A DNA stretch of 64,000 bases from Monosporascus cannonballus (GCA_004154925.1 QJNS01000190.1:1-64000); one strand, 5' to 3'. Shown: positions 10,827-22,533, counted from the stretch's first letter. The notes: generated by a model from the letters alone, not told the origin. Program-made: numbers and translations.

Positions 10827-11631
10827 TCAAGGGCCATCTTTGTAGTTGACATCTCTGGCGGGCCATGAACCAAGCTTCGAGATGAAATCCCACAGCGTCC
10901 CCTCACCTCCCCAGGTCTCCTGGCAGAAGGCGTTCATGAGGTCGGCCCCGTTCAACAGCGCGCCGCTCGTCCACAGCTTACCGTCTCTCACCCAGCGCTT
11001 TTCCTGCCAGTCGACGCCCGGATTCGTCTGCCGGAGCGTCTGAAGCATGATGCGTGGCCCTGTTGCCGATTTCCCCTGCAGTATCCCGGCCTGCATCGGT
11101 GCCATGACCCCCCCGCATATGGTTATGAATGCGGAGCAGCCGGCAAAGCTCTTGCGGATGAAGGCTAGGTCTGCCTCGCTGTGCTTGGAAACCATATCTT
11201 GCGCTCCTATGAGCACGATATCGAGCGGCGGGCAGCTTTCGTAGGAATCCTAGTTATTTCTCTGTCAGCAGCCAGCGTATAGTAGCGGTCGCAGGGAGAC
11301 CTACCGTCGGGATGAGGTTTATTCCACTTGTTAGGCGAGCGGGCGCCTTCCCAGTTTCAGAGACCCAGTGGAACTTGATGTCAAAGGCTTGCGCCTTCAG
11401 ATGTGGCGGTAGCAGGTCGTCAGGCATGAACTTTGTCTCTTCTTTGCTCATCGCATAGAGCGCATCGACCGGCGCGACATCGAGAGTCTCGTTCAGGCTA
11501 TGAGTACCGTTATATAAACGTTCTCCTCGATTGGGACGTCATTGTCAGACAGGTACAACTAACCCATTCGGTAAGATCACGCCGACGTGCACAAGCCGGT
11601 CTGGGTTCTTAAGATCGAATGCTTTTGACAT
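10827..11631 (-). CDS. DJ-1/PfpI (class I glutamine amidotransferase-like) family protein
   Basis: On the minus strand, exons 11631-11564, 11497-11305 and 11249-10827 give 227 residues. The N-terminus LVHVGVILPNGLNETLDVAP is the usual first beta strand and helix of the fold. The nucleophile elbow reads FITICGGVMAPMQAGILQGK (Cys in ICGG), followed by SATGPR, and later come WVRDGKLWTSGALLNGADL and a C-terminal AFCQETWG helix. In many bacterial PfpI proteins ATxH supplies a His; here that position reads ATGPR, as I recall for several fungal members. Hydrolase or glyoxalase activity therefore cannot be assumed. Length and fold order match the family, no frame breaks are seen and it is probably functional. 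It converges on the P450 with 477 bp between the stops. Confidence 0.85.
11250..11304 (-). other. intron 2 of the DJ-1/PfpI-like gene
   Basis: A 55-bp phase-0 intron (donor GTAGGT, acceptor ACTAG). It joins GINLIPT to DSYESCPPLDIV. Confidence 0.82.
11498..11563 (-). other. intron 1 of the DJ-1/PfpI-like gene
   Basis: A 66-bp phase-2 intron (donor GTTAGT, acceptor CATAG). It joins ILPNG to LNETLDVAPVD across a split Gly codon. Confidence 0.8.
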
Positions 11632-12620
11632 GTTGCTTTTCAATGATTTTAACCGTCTTATGGTGGAATCGCTTTGAAGTTGATGGTTCCGAGAGTATAT
11701 GATATTGTAGGGCGCTTTGTTTCTTATACATCGAGGCTACTTTGCAGCTCCGATGGGGTTCGGCGTTAATTCAGGAGCTGATCCTAGGCCTCAGTCAGAA
11801 CCCCGAACTGTCTCGGAACTAGAAACTTGTTCACCATCCTCATATATTCTAGCCTTCTTCAAATGAATGACGACGTGCATTACGTAAAATCCATGGCTGA
11901 ACAAGCCTTCACCAGTCCGCTACCTACACAGTGCACGGCTTGCAGTAGTTACTTGCTTGGGCATTTTTCCATGAAGGGGGTCGTGTTGTCGGATCGCAAT
12001 TCCGTTGATTTTTGAATTCCGCATTGAGAAGGTCAGACCTCACCCTTAACTGCTCGAAGACTCTATCCTAAGACGGAGAAGCCGTTTATAGATATGTAAC
12101 TAGGGCTTTAATTCCGTGCCCCCTGTCCGTTTGTTCTTTTCCGTTGCGGGGCGAGTGGCCGCCTGCCTTATTGACTAATTACAGCGTACCAAACATCTCC
12201 CGAATTTACGCGCACGTCTTTCAGACACGGTCCCGCTATGCTGTATGCAGAAAGCGCGAGGTAGGTCGCCCTCGTCGAACATTAACCGCGTCCTTACCCT
12301 CCTACCATCTTTTCGATAAAGATGTCCCGGCAGTGCTTGGCGACCTAGTGGTCGTGCTTGTTGAGAAGAAGCAGAACCGGGAGTGGCCGACGGCACCTGC
12401 GGGCGCCCGTCGGAGCATTCTCCTTCATGTCCTTATTCCTGATTTTGTTTTCGCTGCTGCTCCTCCTAACTTCGGGCTGGCTCTCGATGCTCCACAGCTC
12501 CCCGTCCCACGTGTCCGCCGGCCCGGTGGTCCGCATGTTGTCGCGGCCCATGCATGCAGCGCCTGCCGGACGCCGTCGCCGGCCATATGCTGGATGGTCG
12601 GGAAAAGCCGGATGGCCGCC
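11632..12620. other. intergenic, no supported gene
   Basis: GC-rich frames exist on both strands at 12144-12740, but none shows a domain and the frames contradict each other. An undetected gene fragment at about 12300-12620 cannot be excluded, since composition there is coding-like. Confidence 0.4.
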
Positions 12621-12935
12621 TGTTACGGATAGGCTAGTTAACCAACTGTTAAACTTAGTCGTACGGCTTATGTTGGCAATCTTATCGTGAGATCTGAGCA
12701 ATAAAGGTACTAGTCGCGTCTGGTAATAGCAGATAACCAAGGGTGATCTGGGTAACCAAGCTGTATTACGAGCTGATGATTATCTAGATTACAGGAAAGG
12801 TAATGAGCGTATAGATGCTTCTAACGGCTCAAGGCGCTCAAGGCCGCTCAAAGCTTGAGCCGTTTGAGCCTGTTCCCGCTCAAGGCGCCAAGGTCGGCAT
12901 AAACTTAATCCTCATTTTCGGGTCCTTGTCCCCCA
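12621..12935 (-). repeat. degenerate LTR of the chromovirus family
   Basis: TGTTACGGATAGG followed by TTAACCAACTGTTAAAC matches the conserved end of the LTRs described below (reverse complement of ...GCCGTCACA). After about 200 bp of shared sequence comes a U3-like part rich in CTCAAGG and GCTCAAAG iterations. The other boundary and the target duplication are not clear. This is the first mobile-element sequence at the edge of the AT-rich block. Confidence 0.7.
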
Positions 12936-13689
12936 ACATAAACCTCACCCTAAGCCTTTTTACAAATGGTTTCTTTGATTTTATTGATTTTAATAAACCA
13001 CTTGACCTATATCCTTATGTCATGGTATTATGGCTCGAAACTCAAGCGACACGTGAATCGGCACGGGTGCCCGCTTTTGCAGTCTTTTCGCTCCCCGGCT
13101 CAATCTCGGCTCAGCTATTCATCAGCCTCCCTCAGCCCCCATCAGCCTGGCATCAGCTCTGCTCACCCCTTTGGCTGAGCAGCCCATTAACCAGTCTTAT
13201 TCCCATTTCTGGGCCCTCAACCTCTAGATCATTCCCACCGCCCCGTCCAACCTCTCATGAAGGTGATGGCAACCGCAACCAGGGGCCGGCCTTGGGCCTC
13301 CTTTTGGGACCAGGACCCCAGTTTTCGATTCCTTTGATGAAGTCCTGGAACTATGTTGTAATTGAATCCTTCCGTGTCTGGAAGCAGTGGGCCCTTGCGC
13401 AATGCTGCTCCTAAGAGCGGACATCGCGTCGACAAGCATCTATAGCTTTCATACGTCCATGCTACGTCGTTACCCTCCTATTCGCATCCAAGCCTGTGTC
13501 TGGTATTTAAACTCGAATTCCTTTAAAGATATCTAACTTTTCTATCTATTCGTCCTTAATCTGCTGTGGTATTTACGCTCGAATCTCTGAATTAAAAGCT
13601 CCAAAATTATTCGATTCTATAATAACATTTTCATTTTTCCTTTTGATCAATTTTATCCAATAGGAAAAGCTAAAAAAGCAGTTAATACC
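12936..13689. other. transition into the AT-rich block
   Basis: Composition falls from balanced to AT-rich around 13,450-13,500. A frame open at 12815-13414 has no recognisable domain and overlaps the LTR remnant, so I do not call it. CAGCC/CATCAGC-type iterations at about 13110-13190 may be decayed U3 sequence. Confidence 0.4.
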
Positions 13690-13694
13690 CTCCG

Positions 13695-13818
13695 TTTTAC
13701 GGCCTGGTCTACCGTAAGAGCTCTTATACAGCTGTAAGCACCAGGATAATTGCCACAATTGCGATCATTCCACTGATCTTTTGCCCTGGTGGCGTAATGA
13801 CGTGGTACAGCCATAACA
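13695..13818 (+). repeat. short solo LTR (about 124 bp), small-LTR family copy 1
   Basis: The element begins TTTTACGGCCTGG (TG changed to TT) and ends GCCATAACA, flanked by CTCCG on both sides (13690-13694 and 13819-13823). It shares most of its length with 33597-33718 and, reversed, 23764-23896. The 5-bp duplication and near TG...CA ends point to an LTR retrotransposon with an unusually short LTR; the parent is not in the window. Confidence 0.75.
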
Positions 13819-14336
13819 CTCCGCCTAGATTATGAAAAAAGCGCGTCAAAAAAAAGCAACATCGTAAATGGAAAGTTAGTCTTCAGGACGCTCTAACCTG
13901 GGGTAAAGCGGAATTACAACAATGCAAATATGGCTTAAGTAATCGCGTTTATGTTTACTTTTACGTATTAGTAACTGACTTAAGTGTATAGATACTAGAA
14001 GAAAAACTCTGCGGCCTCAGTATATAATTTGGAGTCCTTTAAAGACTTTATAAAGATAGTGACTTACAGTATCGATAACTAGAATGCCGAAAATCAAGAA
14101 TTTGATGTCCCTAATTGGGAAACTGTGCGAAAGTATTAAAACGCATTTACAGCGAGCTGGCAACGAACTAATTCTAAGAAGTTAATACCGCATAGTATAA
14201 TACAATCTATAACAAAGGCAAATATTTTAACCTTAATATGCCGCTGAATTTCGTAAAATATTAATTTTGTTATTAATTTATTAAGAGATCTTTAGCAGAA
14301 GAAGTAGATATACCAAAATATAAAAGGCGTCTTAAG
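13819..14336. mobile_element. older repeat interrupted by element A
   Basis: Moderately AT-rich sequence with long coding-like stretches broken by stops (for example PRL..KKRVKKKQHRKWKVSLQ from 13825 and NQEFDVPNWETVRKY near 14092). It resumes at 21916-22073 after element A and looks like a decayed transposase or retroelement frame. No family is recognised. Confidence 0.4.
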
Positions 14337-14738
14337 TGTGACGGCTAGGAGGTTTAACCAACTATTAAACCTTAGTCGTACGGGTTTATGTTGGCAGAAG
14401 TATCGTGGGACTTTGTAGCAATAGAATAACTTAATTACGTTTCTTAATACCAAAGGTACAAAAACGTATTGCAAACGATTAGTATTAATAAGTGTTGTAA
14501 GCTAAAATTATTTAAATTATGGAAATAACGAACGTATATATTCTTATTCTGTTATACTGGCTTATTACTAGTAAATTGGTGATCCGGCTTACTGGCTTAC
14601 CACCAATGAGTTGGTAATCCGGTTTATTGGTTTATTACCAATAAGTTGGTGATCCGTTACATAATTTGCCTTACCGCGTACTTATGGTTAGGTTGTAGCA
14701 GACCATTTCTGAAAACCGTGGCCCGTTAGGTTATAATA
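14337..14738 (-). repeat. 3' LTR of element A
   Basis: It starts TGTGACGGCTAGG and ends TTATAATA (RIP form of TAACA). The U3 half contains three tandem copies of a roughly 35-bp unit (about 14560-14660) ending TTGGTGATCCGG. Confidence 0.9.
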
Positions 14739-14811
14739 CGATCTTTTCCTTCCGCAAATCTTGCCCTTAAGATTTTCTTTTTATTCGGTAAGCTTTTTAT
14801 GTTCGTTTAAT

Positions 14812-15385
14812 ATGTTTTCCGGTGTCGTTAAACGTCGTTCCTGTAAATCCGAATAGCGATTTGCTCTGGCTAATTTAATTGAACTCGAAGGTTTTGACGC
14901 AATACCTTATTTTTTCTGCTTTCTCCGGCAGCTTATTTGCCAAATAATGGATGGGGTTTTTCGTTATAAGGAATGTATTTGTCGAAATCGTTCGTATAAC
15001 GGGATAAGAATCTCTGTTTTTATAATTAATTGCTATATTGCAAAATCGAAAAGGTTAAAAAAAAAAAAGCTAACGGCCGAAAAATTTTTATCTAAAGCTT
15101 TTGCGCGATTTTGTTGTATATATCGTTAGCGCCAATATTATTAATCCAAAAATACGAAACTTATTAATCGCGCTTTTTAATCTTTAGACGATTTTAACGA
15201 TTTTGCGGAATTAGAATTAAAATTTATAATCGAGGTTCAGGCTTTAAAAAGGGTAGACGTTATTAATTAAAATACGGTAAATCAAGGGCTTCCTTTTTTA
15301 AATCTTATGAATTAAAATGCCATTATTTCTAATAGTTCTGTCGTTATTGGTAAAAGTTTTTTAGCAAACGTTAAGTGCCAATAAG
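14812..15385 (+). pseudogene. antisense Zn(II)2Cys6-like ORF of element A
   Basis: This frame runs opposite to gag-pol, just inside the 3' LTR. After an N-terminal segment, residues at Cys/Tyr positions are spaced Y-x2-C-x6-C-x8-Y-x2-C-x6-Y over 14908-14997 (for example PYFFCFLRQLIC and YKECICRNRSY). A Lys-rich helical stretch follows, then several TAA/TAG at likely former Gln codons. The spacing equals that of fungal binuclear zinc clusters of the Gal4 type. The same layout recurs in elements B, C, E and F. The function is unknown; DNA binding is only inferred from the spacing. Confidence 0.6.
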
Positions 15386-16471
15386 ATTCTTAACGGGTTC
15401 CCAGATATTTTCGGAATTTGGGTGCTTTTTTTACTTAATTAGGTATTAGGTAAGTCCGTTTTATTTCCGCATGTCGAAAATTTTTTTATTTTATATATTT
15501 GTTCGTCCTTTATTTTTATATCGTTTTATGCCGTATATATTTTAATCATATCTGCTATTAATTCGAATAAAAAAACGTAAAAAATTAAATAAAATTTAAC
15601 TTTTAGTAAAAGTTCTAATTAATAATTATTTTCTGAAATTTTCTTGGTAATTATATATGGACGAATATATTTAAAATCGAAATTTTTATTAGGTCGTTTT
15701 ATTTAAATATTTTTTATAACGAAAGAAATTATTTTCCCTTTTTCAAAAATTAATCCTTTTAACTTTTTTTAATTATAATACTTATTTATTTGATTTCGTA
15801 CAAATTTTAATTTTGTTTTTATTTTCTGATATAATTATTATAATTATTTTAATGTAAGGATTATTTTAATATTAATTAAATTAGTATTATATATATTTTT
15901 TAAAAATGTTTAAAATAAAACCAAAATTTACGTTTATAAATATTATTTTAATGTTTTCGTAATAATTAGTATTATAAATTAATTATACAATAATAATTTC
16001 TTAATTTAATTATTTTGTTTATAATTAATATAATATCGTAAATAAGTTTTTACAATTTGATTTATTCGTATTATTTATTTATTTATCTACGGTTTAAATA
16101 CGATAAATAATTTGTAATTTAAGTTGATTTATATTATAAAGCCTTTTTAAAGTTTTAATGCATATTTTGATTTTTTATTCAAAATATTTTCTATAAGTAA
16201 TCTATATATATTAAAATTATATTTGAAAAAAATATATATTATTTATTCGGCATTTATATCCTTATAATATGGTAAAGAATAAAAAGATTTCGTAAGTTAA
16301 TTAATAATTAGGAAAATATTATCGTAATATATTGTCATAATTAAAGCCTTTAATATAAGAAATTTAATAATAAAACCGAATATAATTAAATATTATAATT
16401 ATTTTATAATTTATAATAGCTGTAATTTTCCGTATAGCTTATATCGTCAAGGTTTTATTTTGGCGCAAATA

Positions 16472-16889
16472 TGTAACGAACCTGTCATACACCACCTGGT
16501 AATATGAGCAGTATCCGAAAAGGGTCTTGATTTGCAGATAACAATAGGGCGAGGAATAACTCAGTGTATTCATTAAGGAGATTTCACGGTACTCCTCTCT
16601 TAATCAGAGAACGGTACGGTTGCCTCTGGCTAAAAGCTTAAATTGATAGCTAAAGAACGGAACTAAGTAGGTGGCTATCTACATAGGAAACCTGAAGTCT
16701 TATACCTTCTTCCATTCTACTAATGTAATACTGATCTCTTGGATCTATTAAATCACCCAGATCACAGTGATCTATGTGATCTAATAAATCAGTTAGATCA
16801 CTCTAAGTCACGTGACTTAAAGTGTGGAGCTTTTCCCTTTTCTGCAGCCCTGGGGCCTCCAGAACGGGTCTATTCGGGGATCCGTAACA
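16472..16889 (+). repeat. solo LTR of a second, unrelated LTR family (418 bp)
   Basis: It begins TGTAACGAACCTG and ends GATCCGTAACA, flanked by AAATA on both sides (16467-16471 and 16890-16894). It is visibly less AT-rich than the element it interrupts. It carries iterated GATC(T/A) motifs at about 16740-16805 and a 14-bp palindrome AAGTCACGTGACTT at 16805-16818. The reverse-oriented relative is 38348-38763. No internal coding region of this family is present. Confidence 0.92.
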
Positions 16890-19800
16890 AAATATCGTAT
16901 TGCCATATAATTTTTTATATTATCAATTGCATTTTTTTAAAAAAATATATGCGTTAAAATCGCTTTAAGATTTTGTAAATCTCTGGATATCCGTATAATT
17001 AATATATATATATTTCTTTTATTAATTGTTTCTGGTATTCCTTTAGAACTTACATTTTGTTCATTTTTTGATTTTCTGGGAGGCCATTATTATATTGCTA
17101 AATTTTTTAATACATATTATTAGATATTGCCCGAATTATCGTAATTTATCGTAAGCATAAATATTTTTTTATAATAATATCAAAAATTATATGGTTAATT
17201 TTAACTAATTTCTCTTTAATATTTGGTCATTTATTTAAAATATTTGCTTTATTATTTTCTAATCCTTTTTTGTAAATAATAATGAGATTAAAATTCGCTA
17301 ATTTTTTAATAAAACGAAATTATCGTTTTATAAATTTCCTGGTCGTAATAAATCGGGTAAAATTTTAATAATCCGTATAAACTTTAATTTAGTACAAATC
17401 TCTTTTTAAAAAATACCTGAATTCTCGAAATGCTATAATAATAGCCATAAATTCCTTATTTGGAATACCGTAATTAAGTTTGTTTTTTTTAATTTGTACA
17501 AAAAATATAATAAGGCATAATTTACTTTAATTATTTTATTATTTAATTATTACGCCTAATACGTAATCCGAAATATCGGTTTTTAACTTAACAAAACGGT
17601 TTTAATTGTATATAATTAGTATTAGCTCGTTAATATTTATATCTTTAATATCCTAAAATGCCTTTTTTATATCTGGCGTCCATTTGAATTTTTTTTATTT
17701 TTCGTAAAATTCGTTAAAGATATAATTATCTTGCTAAAATTTCGAATAAACTTCTTATAATAGTTGGCAAATCCAAAGAATACCTGTACTTCCTTAACCG
17801 TTATTAACATCTGCTAATCTGTAATTGTAGCGATTTTTTTAAAGTTTATTCTAATATGTCCTAAAGTAATAATATATCCCAGATATTCTATTTCCTATTT
17901 GTAAAATTAACTTTTTTTATATTAACAAATAGTTTTACGTCTTATAAAACTTAAAGAATTTCATAAATATGTCCTACGTATATTTTTTTATTTCAGAAAA
18001 AATAAGAATATAGTCAAAATAACAAACGACGAAAATATCGAAATATTTTCGTAATACGTAATTAACTATTTGCTAGAAAGTTATTAATACGTTCGTAAAT
18101 CGTATTAATATAACCAAATACTTAAATAATCCGTATTTCGTTTTAAAAGTTATTTTCTATTCGTATTTTTGCTTAATTTTAATAAGGTTATATCTATTTT
18201 TAAAATCGAATATTATAAATTATTTAATTCCGTAAAGTTAGTTTTTTATTTCGATAATTAAAGATAATAATATTTAATTTGTAATAATAATATCGTTTAA
18301 TTATTAATAATTAATTACATATCGTAATTTTTTATTTTTCTTAAGTACGAAAAATATAAGATATCCTGCTAGTAATTTCGAAAATCAAATTTCTCCTTTT
18401 TATAGCCGATTTTCTAGGTATTTTCTGAAAATACGTAATTTGTTTCCGTTAAAATTATAAATGGGGTAAAACTTTATCGAAAATCCTTCCTTAAGGATTA
18501 TCTCATAATCTTATTCGCTATATTCTAATAATGTCGTATCAAACTTTTTTCTAAAAAGTTACTTATATTTTTAATATTGTAATAATATATTAATTAGATT
18601 TTTGGATTTTTCGAGTTATTATTCTTATTATTTTAAATTATTATTTAATTACTTTAATTTCGCTTTTATAATCATAACGATACGTCATATTTTTCTTTAA
18701 TATCCGTTTTTTTCTTATATCTTATATTTTTGGATAATAAGGTTTTTATTATATCTTTATATTTACATTCGTCGTTATTATTAATTAAATATTAATATTT
18801 TAATTTTTTTTCTTATTTATTAATAAAATATAAAATAAATTTTACCTGGCCAATTTTTCCATTAATTAAAATTCCGTACTGGCGTATCCATAGTAATCTT
18901 AAAATTATATCGTACTTCTTAAATAAAACGATATAGAAATTAATTATTTAATATCGTTTTTAAATAAAAATCTTAAAATAATCAATTTCGCGTATAATTT
19001 TTCCGTTATCGTAAACGAATTCCTAACTTTCGGTATACGTCGTTAAATAAGGTTTTAACTTATATCTTTATAATAGTTTAAGCTTATTAATTACATCCGG
19101 TACAATATAGTTTCTGCTTAAAATTTTGCAATTTATTATTACGGTATATTAATGCGTTCTAATTCGTATATCCAAAATAATAAAGTCGTTAACGTTTTTT
19201 ATCGTCGCGTTTAAAACCTTTTTAAGGAATTCCTTTTAATTCCTTTAGATTTTGTTATTTTATAGCTCTTTTGTAAGTAACCTTTTTCTTTTAATTTTTA
19301 TTCGAATTTATTAAACTTAATTTATGTTTTTTCGTTTAGTGCGTTAAGTTGTTATATTTGTTGTTATTGCCGACGTATTATTCCTTTAAGCCGTATTAAT
19401 TATTCTTAATTTGTTTGTAATTCTTTTCTTATTAAATAAATTATTTTCTTATATTTACGATTATATCCGATTATGCGTTATCTTAGTTATCGTTTTAAAG
19501 TTTCCTTATGAATTAACGTATTTTTTCCTTAATAACTTTTTTTTCTAAAGATCTATAATAAATATTAATTAAAAATAAAAATTCGTAATAACTTTTTAAT
19601 AATGCTTTTTAACCGTACGCTGGATTAATTCTTTTTCCGTTTAATAGTTATATTATTTATAGTAATAAAAAGGGTTTTCTTATAGATATTACTTTTTTTC
19701 GGGCTAGGTTTTTATTTCGACTAGCTGCTAGATATTTCCTAGGGTTATAGTTCGAAAATTTTAATATTATTACTTATCGTCTTTAATATTTCCGGTACGG

Positions 19801-20839
19801 TTTGGAAAATCGAATCCTTTATAATATATATGGGTAATTCGTTGGTAAATATATTATTTTTATTTTTTGTAATCGGTATATTTTCGTCGTCGGCAATATA
19901 TGGCGTACATTTTGCCGTATTAATCGGGAGTTCCGGGACAGATTTTTTCTGTTTAATTCTAATATATGCGTAATTATCCTTATAACGTTTTTTGTTATAT
20001 TCGCAATATTTATTAAGCCAGTTTTCTGGTTTTTCGTATTTTTTGTCGGATTTCTTATCGTAATAATCTTTGTTAAATCTTTTGTTATAAGCCTAATATA
20101 TATTTGGCTTAAATTATGTTAATAGTTTTATTATGATTTTTTGGTTATTTCTGGACTGTTTTTCCGGTATAAGGGTTTAGTTATTTTATCGTAATTTCTT
20201 AGGCTTTTTATATTTATAAGCTTTATATCCTATTTTGTCATAATTAAAATATTTAATCTGGCTCCAGTTTTATCGATAGGTAACGTCGAATTCCATAGGT
20301 TTTAATGTTATTTTGTAAGAAATAAAAAGTACGTTTCGTTTTTTCCTTTGGTTAAATTTGTTATATCTCGTATATAAAACATATTATTTTTATAGTTGTT
20401 TTTCAAATTATCAATTACCAATTGTAATTATTTTTGGAATATATTAATTTAAGGTAATTAATTATTTAATTCGAATTATCGTATTTTTTATATTATTTTT
20501 TAACCTTTTATAAAATATGTTGATAAAAATATTTGTTTCGTTATTTTCCTATCCGGCCTTAGCCGTAAGGTTTTTAAAGGTTATAACGTACTTAGACGTA
20601 AGTTCTTTTTATTAAAATTGCAAAAGTTATTAAGCCATAAATCGTTTTTTATCCGGATGTGACGGCTTGGCGGTTTAACCAACTATTAAACCTAAGTCGA
20701 TGGGTTTATGTTGGCAGGAGTATCGTGGGATTCTAAGCAATAGATGTAATAACGTATTACGTTTCGTAATACCAGGGGCGTTTTGGGTAACGATGTTCCA
20801 TTGCAAGCTAAAGCTATTTAAACTATGGAAATAACGAAC

Positions 20840-20850
20840 GTATATATCCT
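20840..20850 (-). promoter_or_regulatory. TATA-like element of the LTR
   Basis: On the minus strand the sequence AGGATATATACG stands at the boundary between the variable U3 half and the shared half. The same motif in the same place occurs in nearly all LTRs of the lineage (for example about 25658 and 35667 on the plus strand), as expected for the RNA polymerase II core promoter. Confidence 0.55.
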
Positions 20851-20964
20851 TGTCTTGGCTCAAGGTGCTTAAGCGGCTTAAACCCTTAAGTCCCTTAAGC
20901 CCTTTGAGCTCTTCTGCCGACTTAAGGGGCTCAAGGCGCTTGGCGTTTTGAAACCTTTAAGCCA

Positions 20965-20974
20965 GTTACGTGAC
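20965..20974. promoter_or_regulatory. CACGTG-type palindrome in U3
   Basis: GTTACGTGAC is one transition away from the palindrome GTCACGTGAC, which is intact at 42418-42427 and 16807-16816. Related forms occur at the same relative place in other U3 regions. It matches the E-box core bound by bHLH factors; function is inferred. Confidence 0.4.
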
Positions 20975-21508
20975 GCCTTGGCTTGGGTCGGAGCTTGATC
21001 CTTTTGTGGTTCCGACCGTCCGTAAGAAGCCAAGATCGTTAGGTCCTAACACCGGATTACCGAAATTATTACGCCTTTTATCTTCGAAATTAATATAAAA
21101 TAAAAATATTTCGTTAGTAAAATCCTCCTTATCCGATTTTTTTATTTCTAGAAAATTTCTTATAATGGGCTCAAACTAATTAACCGTATCCCCTACTAGA
21201 TATGCTTTTATTACTAGGATTATATCCGCTAAATTACTAAGGTCCAAAAAGCGAAAATAAATTCGTGCTTAAATTAAGAAAGTTTAAAAATTACTTTTTC
21301 CATTATCGGGCTTTGGCTTTTTGGGCTTTATGCGGGCGAAAGAGGTTTGGATAAATGGCGTAACCTTAAGTTATCGAACTTTTTTTTCCAATTTCCGAAT
21401 TCGACCCTAAAACTGCTAAATAAGTAGTTCCTAAGTGCTGGTCGACATTTTGATAATATTGAATATTATTCAGAATTTAACGGTATTATTAAATAAGAAT
21501 TTGCAACG

Positions 21509-21910
21509 TATAACGGCTAAGAAATTTAACTAATTATTACACCTTAGTCGTACGGGTTTATGTTAGCAGAAATATCGTGGGACTTTATAATAATGGAATA
21601 ACTTAATTAAGTTTCTTAATACCAAAGGTATAAAAGCGTATTGTAAACGATTAATATTGATAAATGTTGTAAGCTAAAACTATTTAAATTATGGAAATAA
21701 CGAACGTATATATCCTTATTTTGTTATACTGGCTCATTACCAGTAAGTTGGTAATCCGGTTCATTGGCTTATTACCAGTAAGTTGGTGATCCGGCTTACT
21801 GGCTTACTACCAGTGAGTTTGTGATCCGTCATGTGATTTGCCTTACCGCGTACTTGTGGTTGGGTCGTGGCAGACCGTTTCTGGAGACCGTGGCCCGTTG
21901 GGTCATGACA
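21509..21910 (-). repeat. 5' LTR of element A
   Basis: 402 bp, starting TATAACGGC and ending GGTCATGACA. The three tandem 35-bp U3 units (about 21725-21830) are better preserved than in the other LTR. Next to it inside the element lies the leader CGTTGCAAATTCTTATTTAATA (minus strand), which does not begin with TGG, so a standard tRNA-3'-end primer site is not obvious. Confidence 0.92.
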
Positions 21911-21915
21911 TTAAG

Positions 21916-22073
21916 TTCTTTACGAAAAATGTCATGCTTAATTACGCGAAATAATTTTAAGCAGCGGATTAGATTAAGTACAAACGCCTAGCAACGTTCG
22001 TCGATAATTGGGGCCTTTTATTAGGGAATACCTACTTTTCATCTCGAATTGGAGAGTATATCGAATTTAGCTG
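21916..22073. mobile_element. continuation of the repeat interrupted by element A
   Basis: It continues 13819-14336 after removal of element A and one TTAAG copy. Coding-like but with stops; family unknown. Confidence 0.45.
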
Positions 22074-22533
22074 TGTGACGGCTAGGGGGTTTAACCAACT
22101 ATTAAACCTAAGTCGTACGGGTTTATGTTGGCAAGAGTATTGTGGAAATCTGAGCAATGAAGTATTAGTTACGTCTGGTAATAGCAAAGAGTAATTGTTA
22201 GATATAAGGGACATCAGTTGCGTTGTTATATTCAGCTAATTGCATGCGCTCTCGCAACGCGTACAGCGTTTGTGTAGCCTAGCAACGGAGTATATATGTT
22301 CCGATCAGAAGGTGACCTTTCCGTATTTGGTGTACTATAGCACACCTGGCTAGCTGACAGATTCCTTTGGATCCAAGGATCCCTCCGGATCCCCATACAC
22401 CGTAATCCCCCTGGATCCGGGAATCCACTCGGATCTATGTCACGTAATCTGGGTGTGACTTGGGTAGAGGTCGGAGGTGCTTAAAGTCTTGTCCCGACCG
22501 TCCTCTTGGGCCTCTAGGTGCTAGGCTATAATA
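22074..22533 (-). repeat. LTR of the chromovirus lineage with a GGATCC-rich U3
   Basis: TGTGACGGCTAGGGGGTTTA opens the shared half. After about 22200 the sequence differs from other copies and contains GGATCC iterations (22370-22435), CACGTAA and GACCGT, then CTAGGCTATAATA near 22533, the usual LTR end in RIP form. No 5-bp duplication is found (AGCTG before, ATTTC after), so the right end is tentative or the copy is rearranged. Confidence 0.65.

Larger units (their letters stand above)
20658..21051 (-). repeat. solo LTR (394 bp) in the gag of element A
   Basis: It begins TGTGACGGCTTGG and ends GGTCCTAACA, with CCGGA on both sides (20653-20657 and 21052-21056). The uninterrupted target is visible in element C at about 41655-41662 (TATCCGGATTGCCG), an independent empty-site confirmation. 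It belongs to the same subfamily as the LTRs of element B (CTTAAG-iterated U3) but is far less mutated, so it is a younger insertion. Confidence 0.95.
15378..21480 (-). pseudogene. gag-pol of element A (RIP-inactivated)
   Basis: On the minus strand, gag lies near 20100-21480 and ends in a CCHC knuckle at about 20205-20265 whose Cys and His positions read Tyr (YFNYDKIGYKAYKY). Protease and RT/RNase H remnants follow at about 17400-19900, then integrase at about 15700-17100. The C-terminal chromodomain is at 15378-15450 (YLIK, stop, KKHPNSENIWEPVKNL), with TAA where Trp stands in the intact copy. The chromodomain after integrase places it with chromoviruses, which target heterochromatin. Two solo LTRs interrupt the frame. 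Stops are everywhere, so no product is expected. Confidence 0.75.
14337..21910 (-). mobile_element. element A: full-length chromodomain Ty3/gypsy retrotransposon with two later insertions
   Basis: It is bounded by two LTRs of equal length (402 bp; 14337-14738 and 21509-21910) and by the target duplication TTAAG (14332-14336 and 21911-21915). Coding direction is minus: gag lies next to the right LTR and the chromodomain next to the left. Two solo LTRs inserted afterwards (16472-16889 and 20658-21051); without them the element is about 6.75 kb. The right LTR and its outer end keep more CpA than the interior, so RIP was uneven. All coding frames contain many stops. Confidence 0.93.

Noticed and set aside
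12144..12740. overlapping frames on both strands with coding-like composition
   Set aside because: The frames contradict each other and none shows a recognisable domain.
15061..15072. poly-A run as a possible LINE or SINE tail
   Set aside because: It lies inside the antisense ORF of element A, in a Lys-rich stretch, with no target duplication.
16740..16805. short spaced GATC repeats as a CRISPR-like array
   Set aside because: The spacing is irregular, the organism is a fungus, and the repeats belong to an LTR U3.
22074..22533. Calling this a complete solo LTR with certainty
   Set aside because: The 3' end is similar to other LTR ends, but no target duplication was found, so only a tentative boundary is given.
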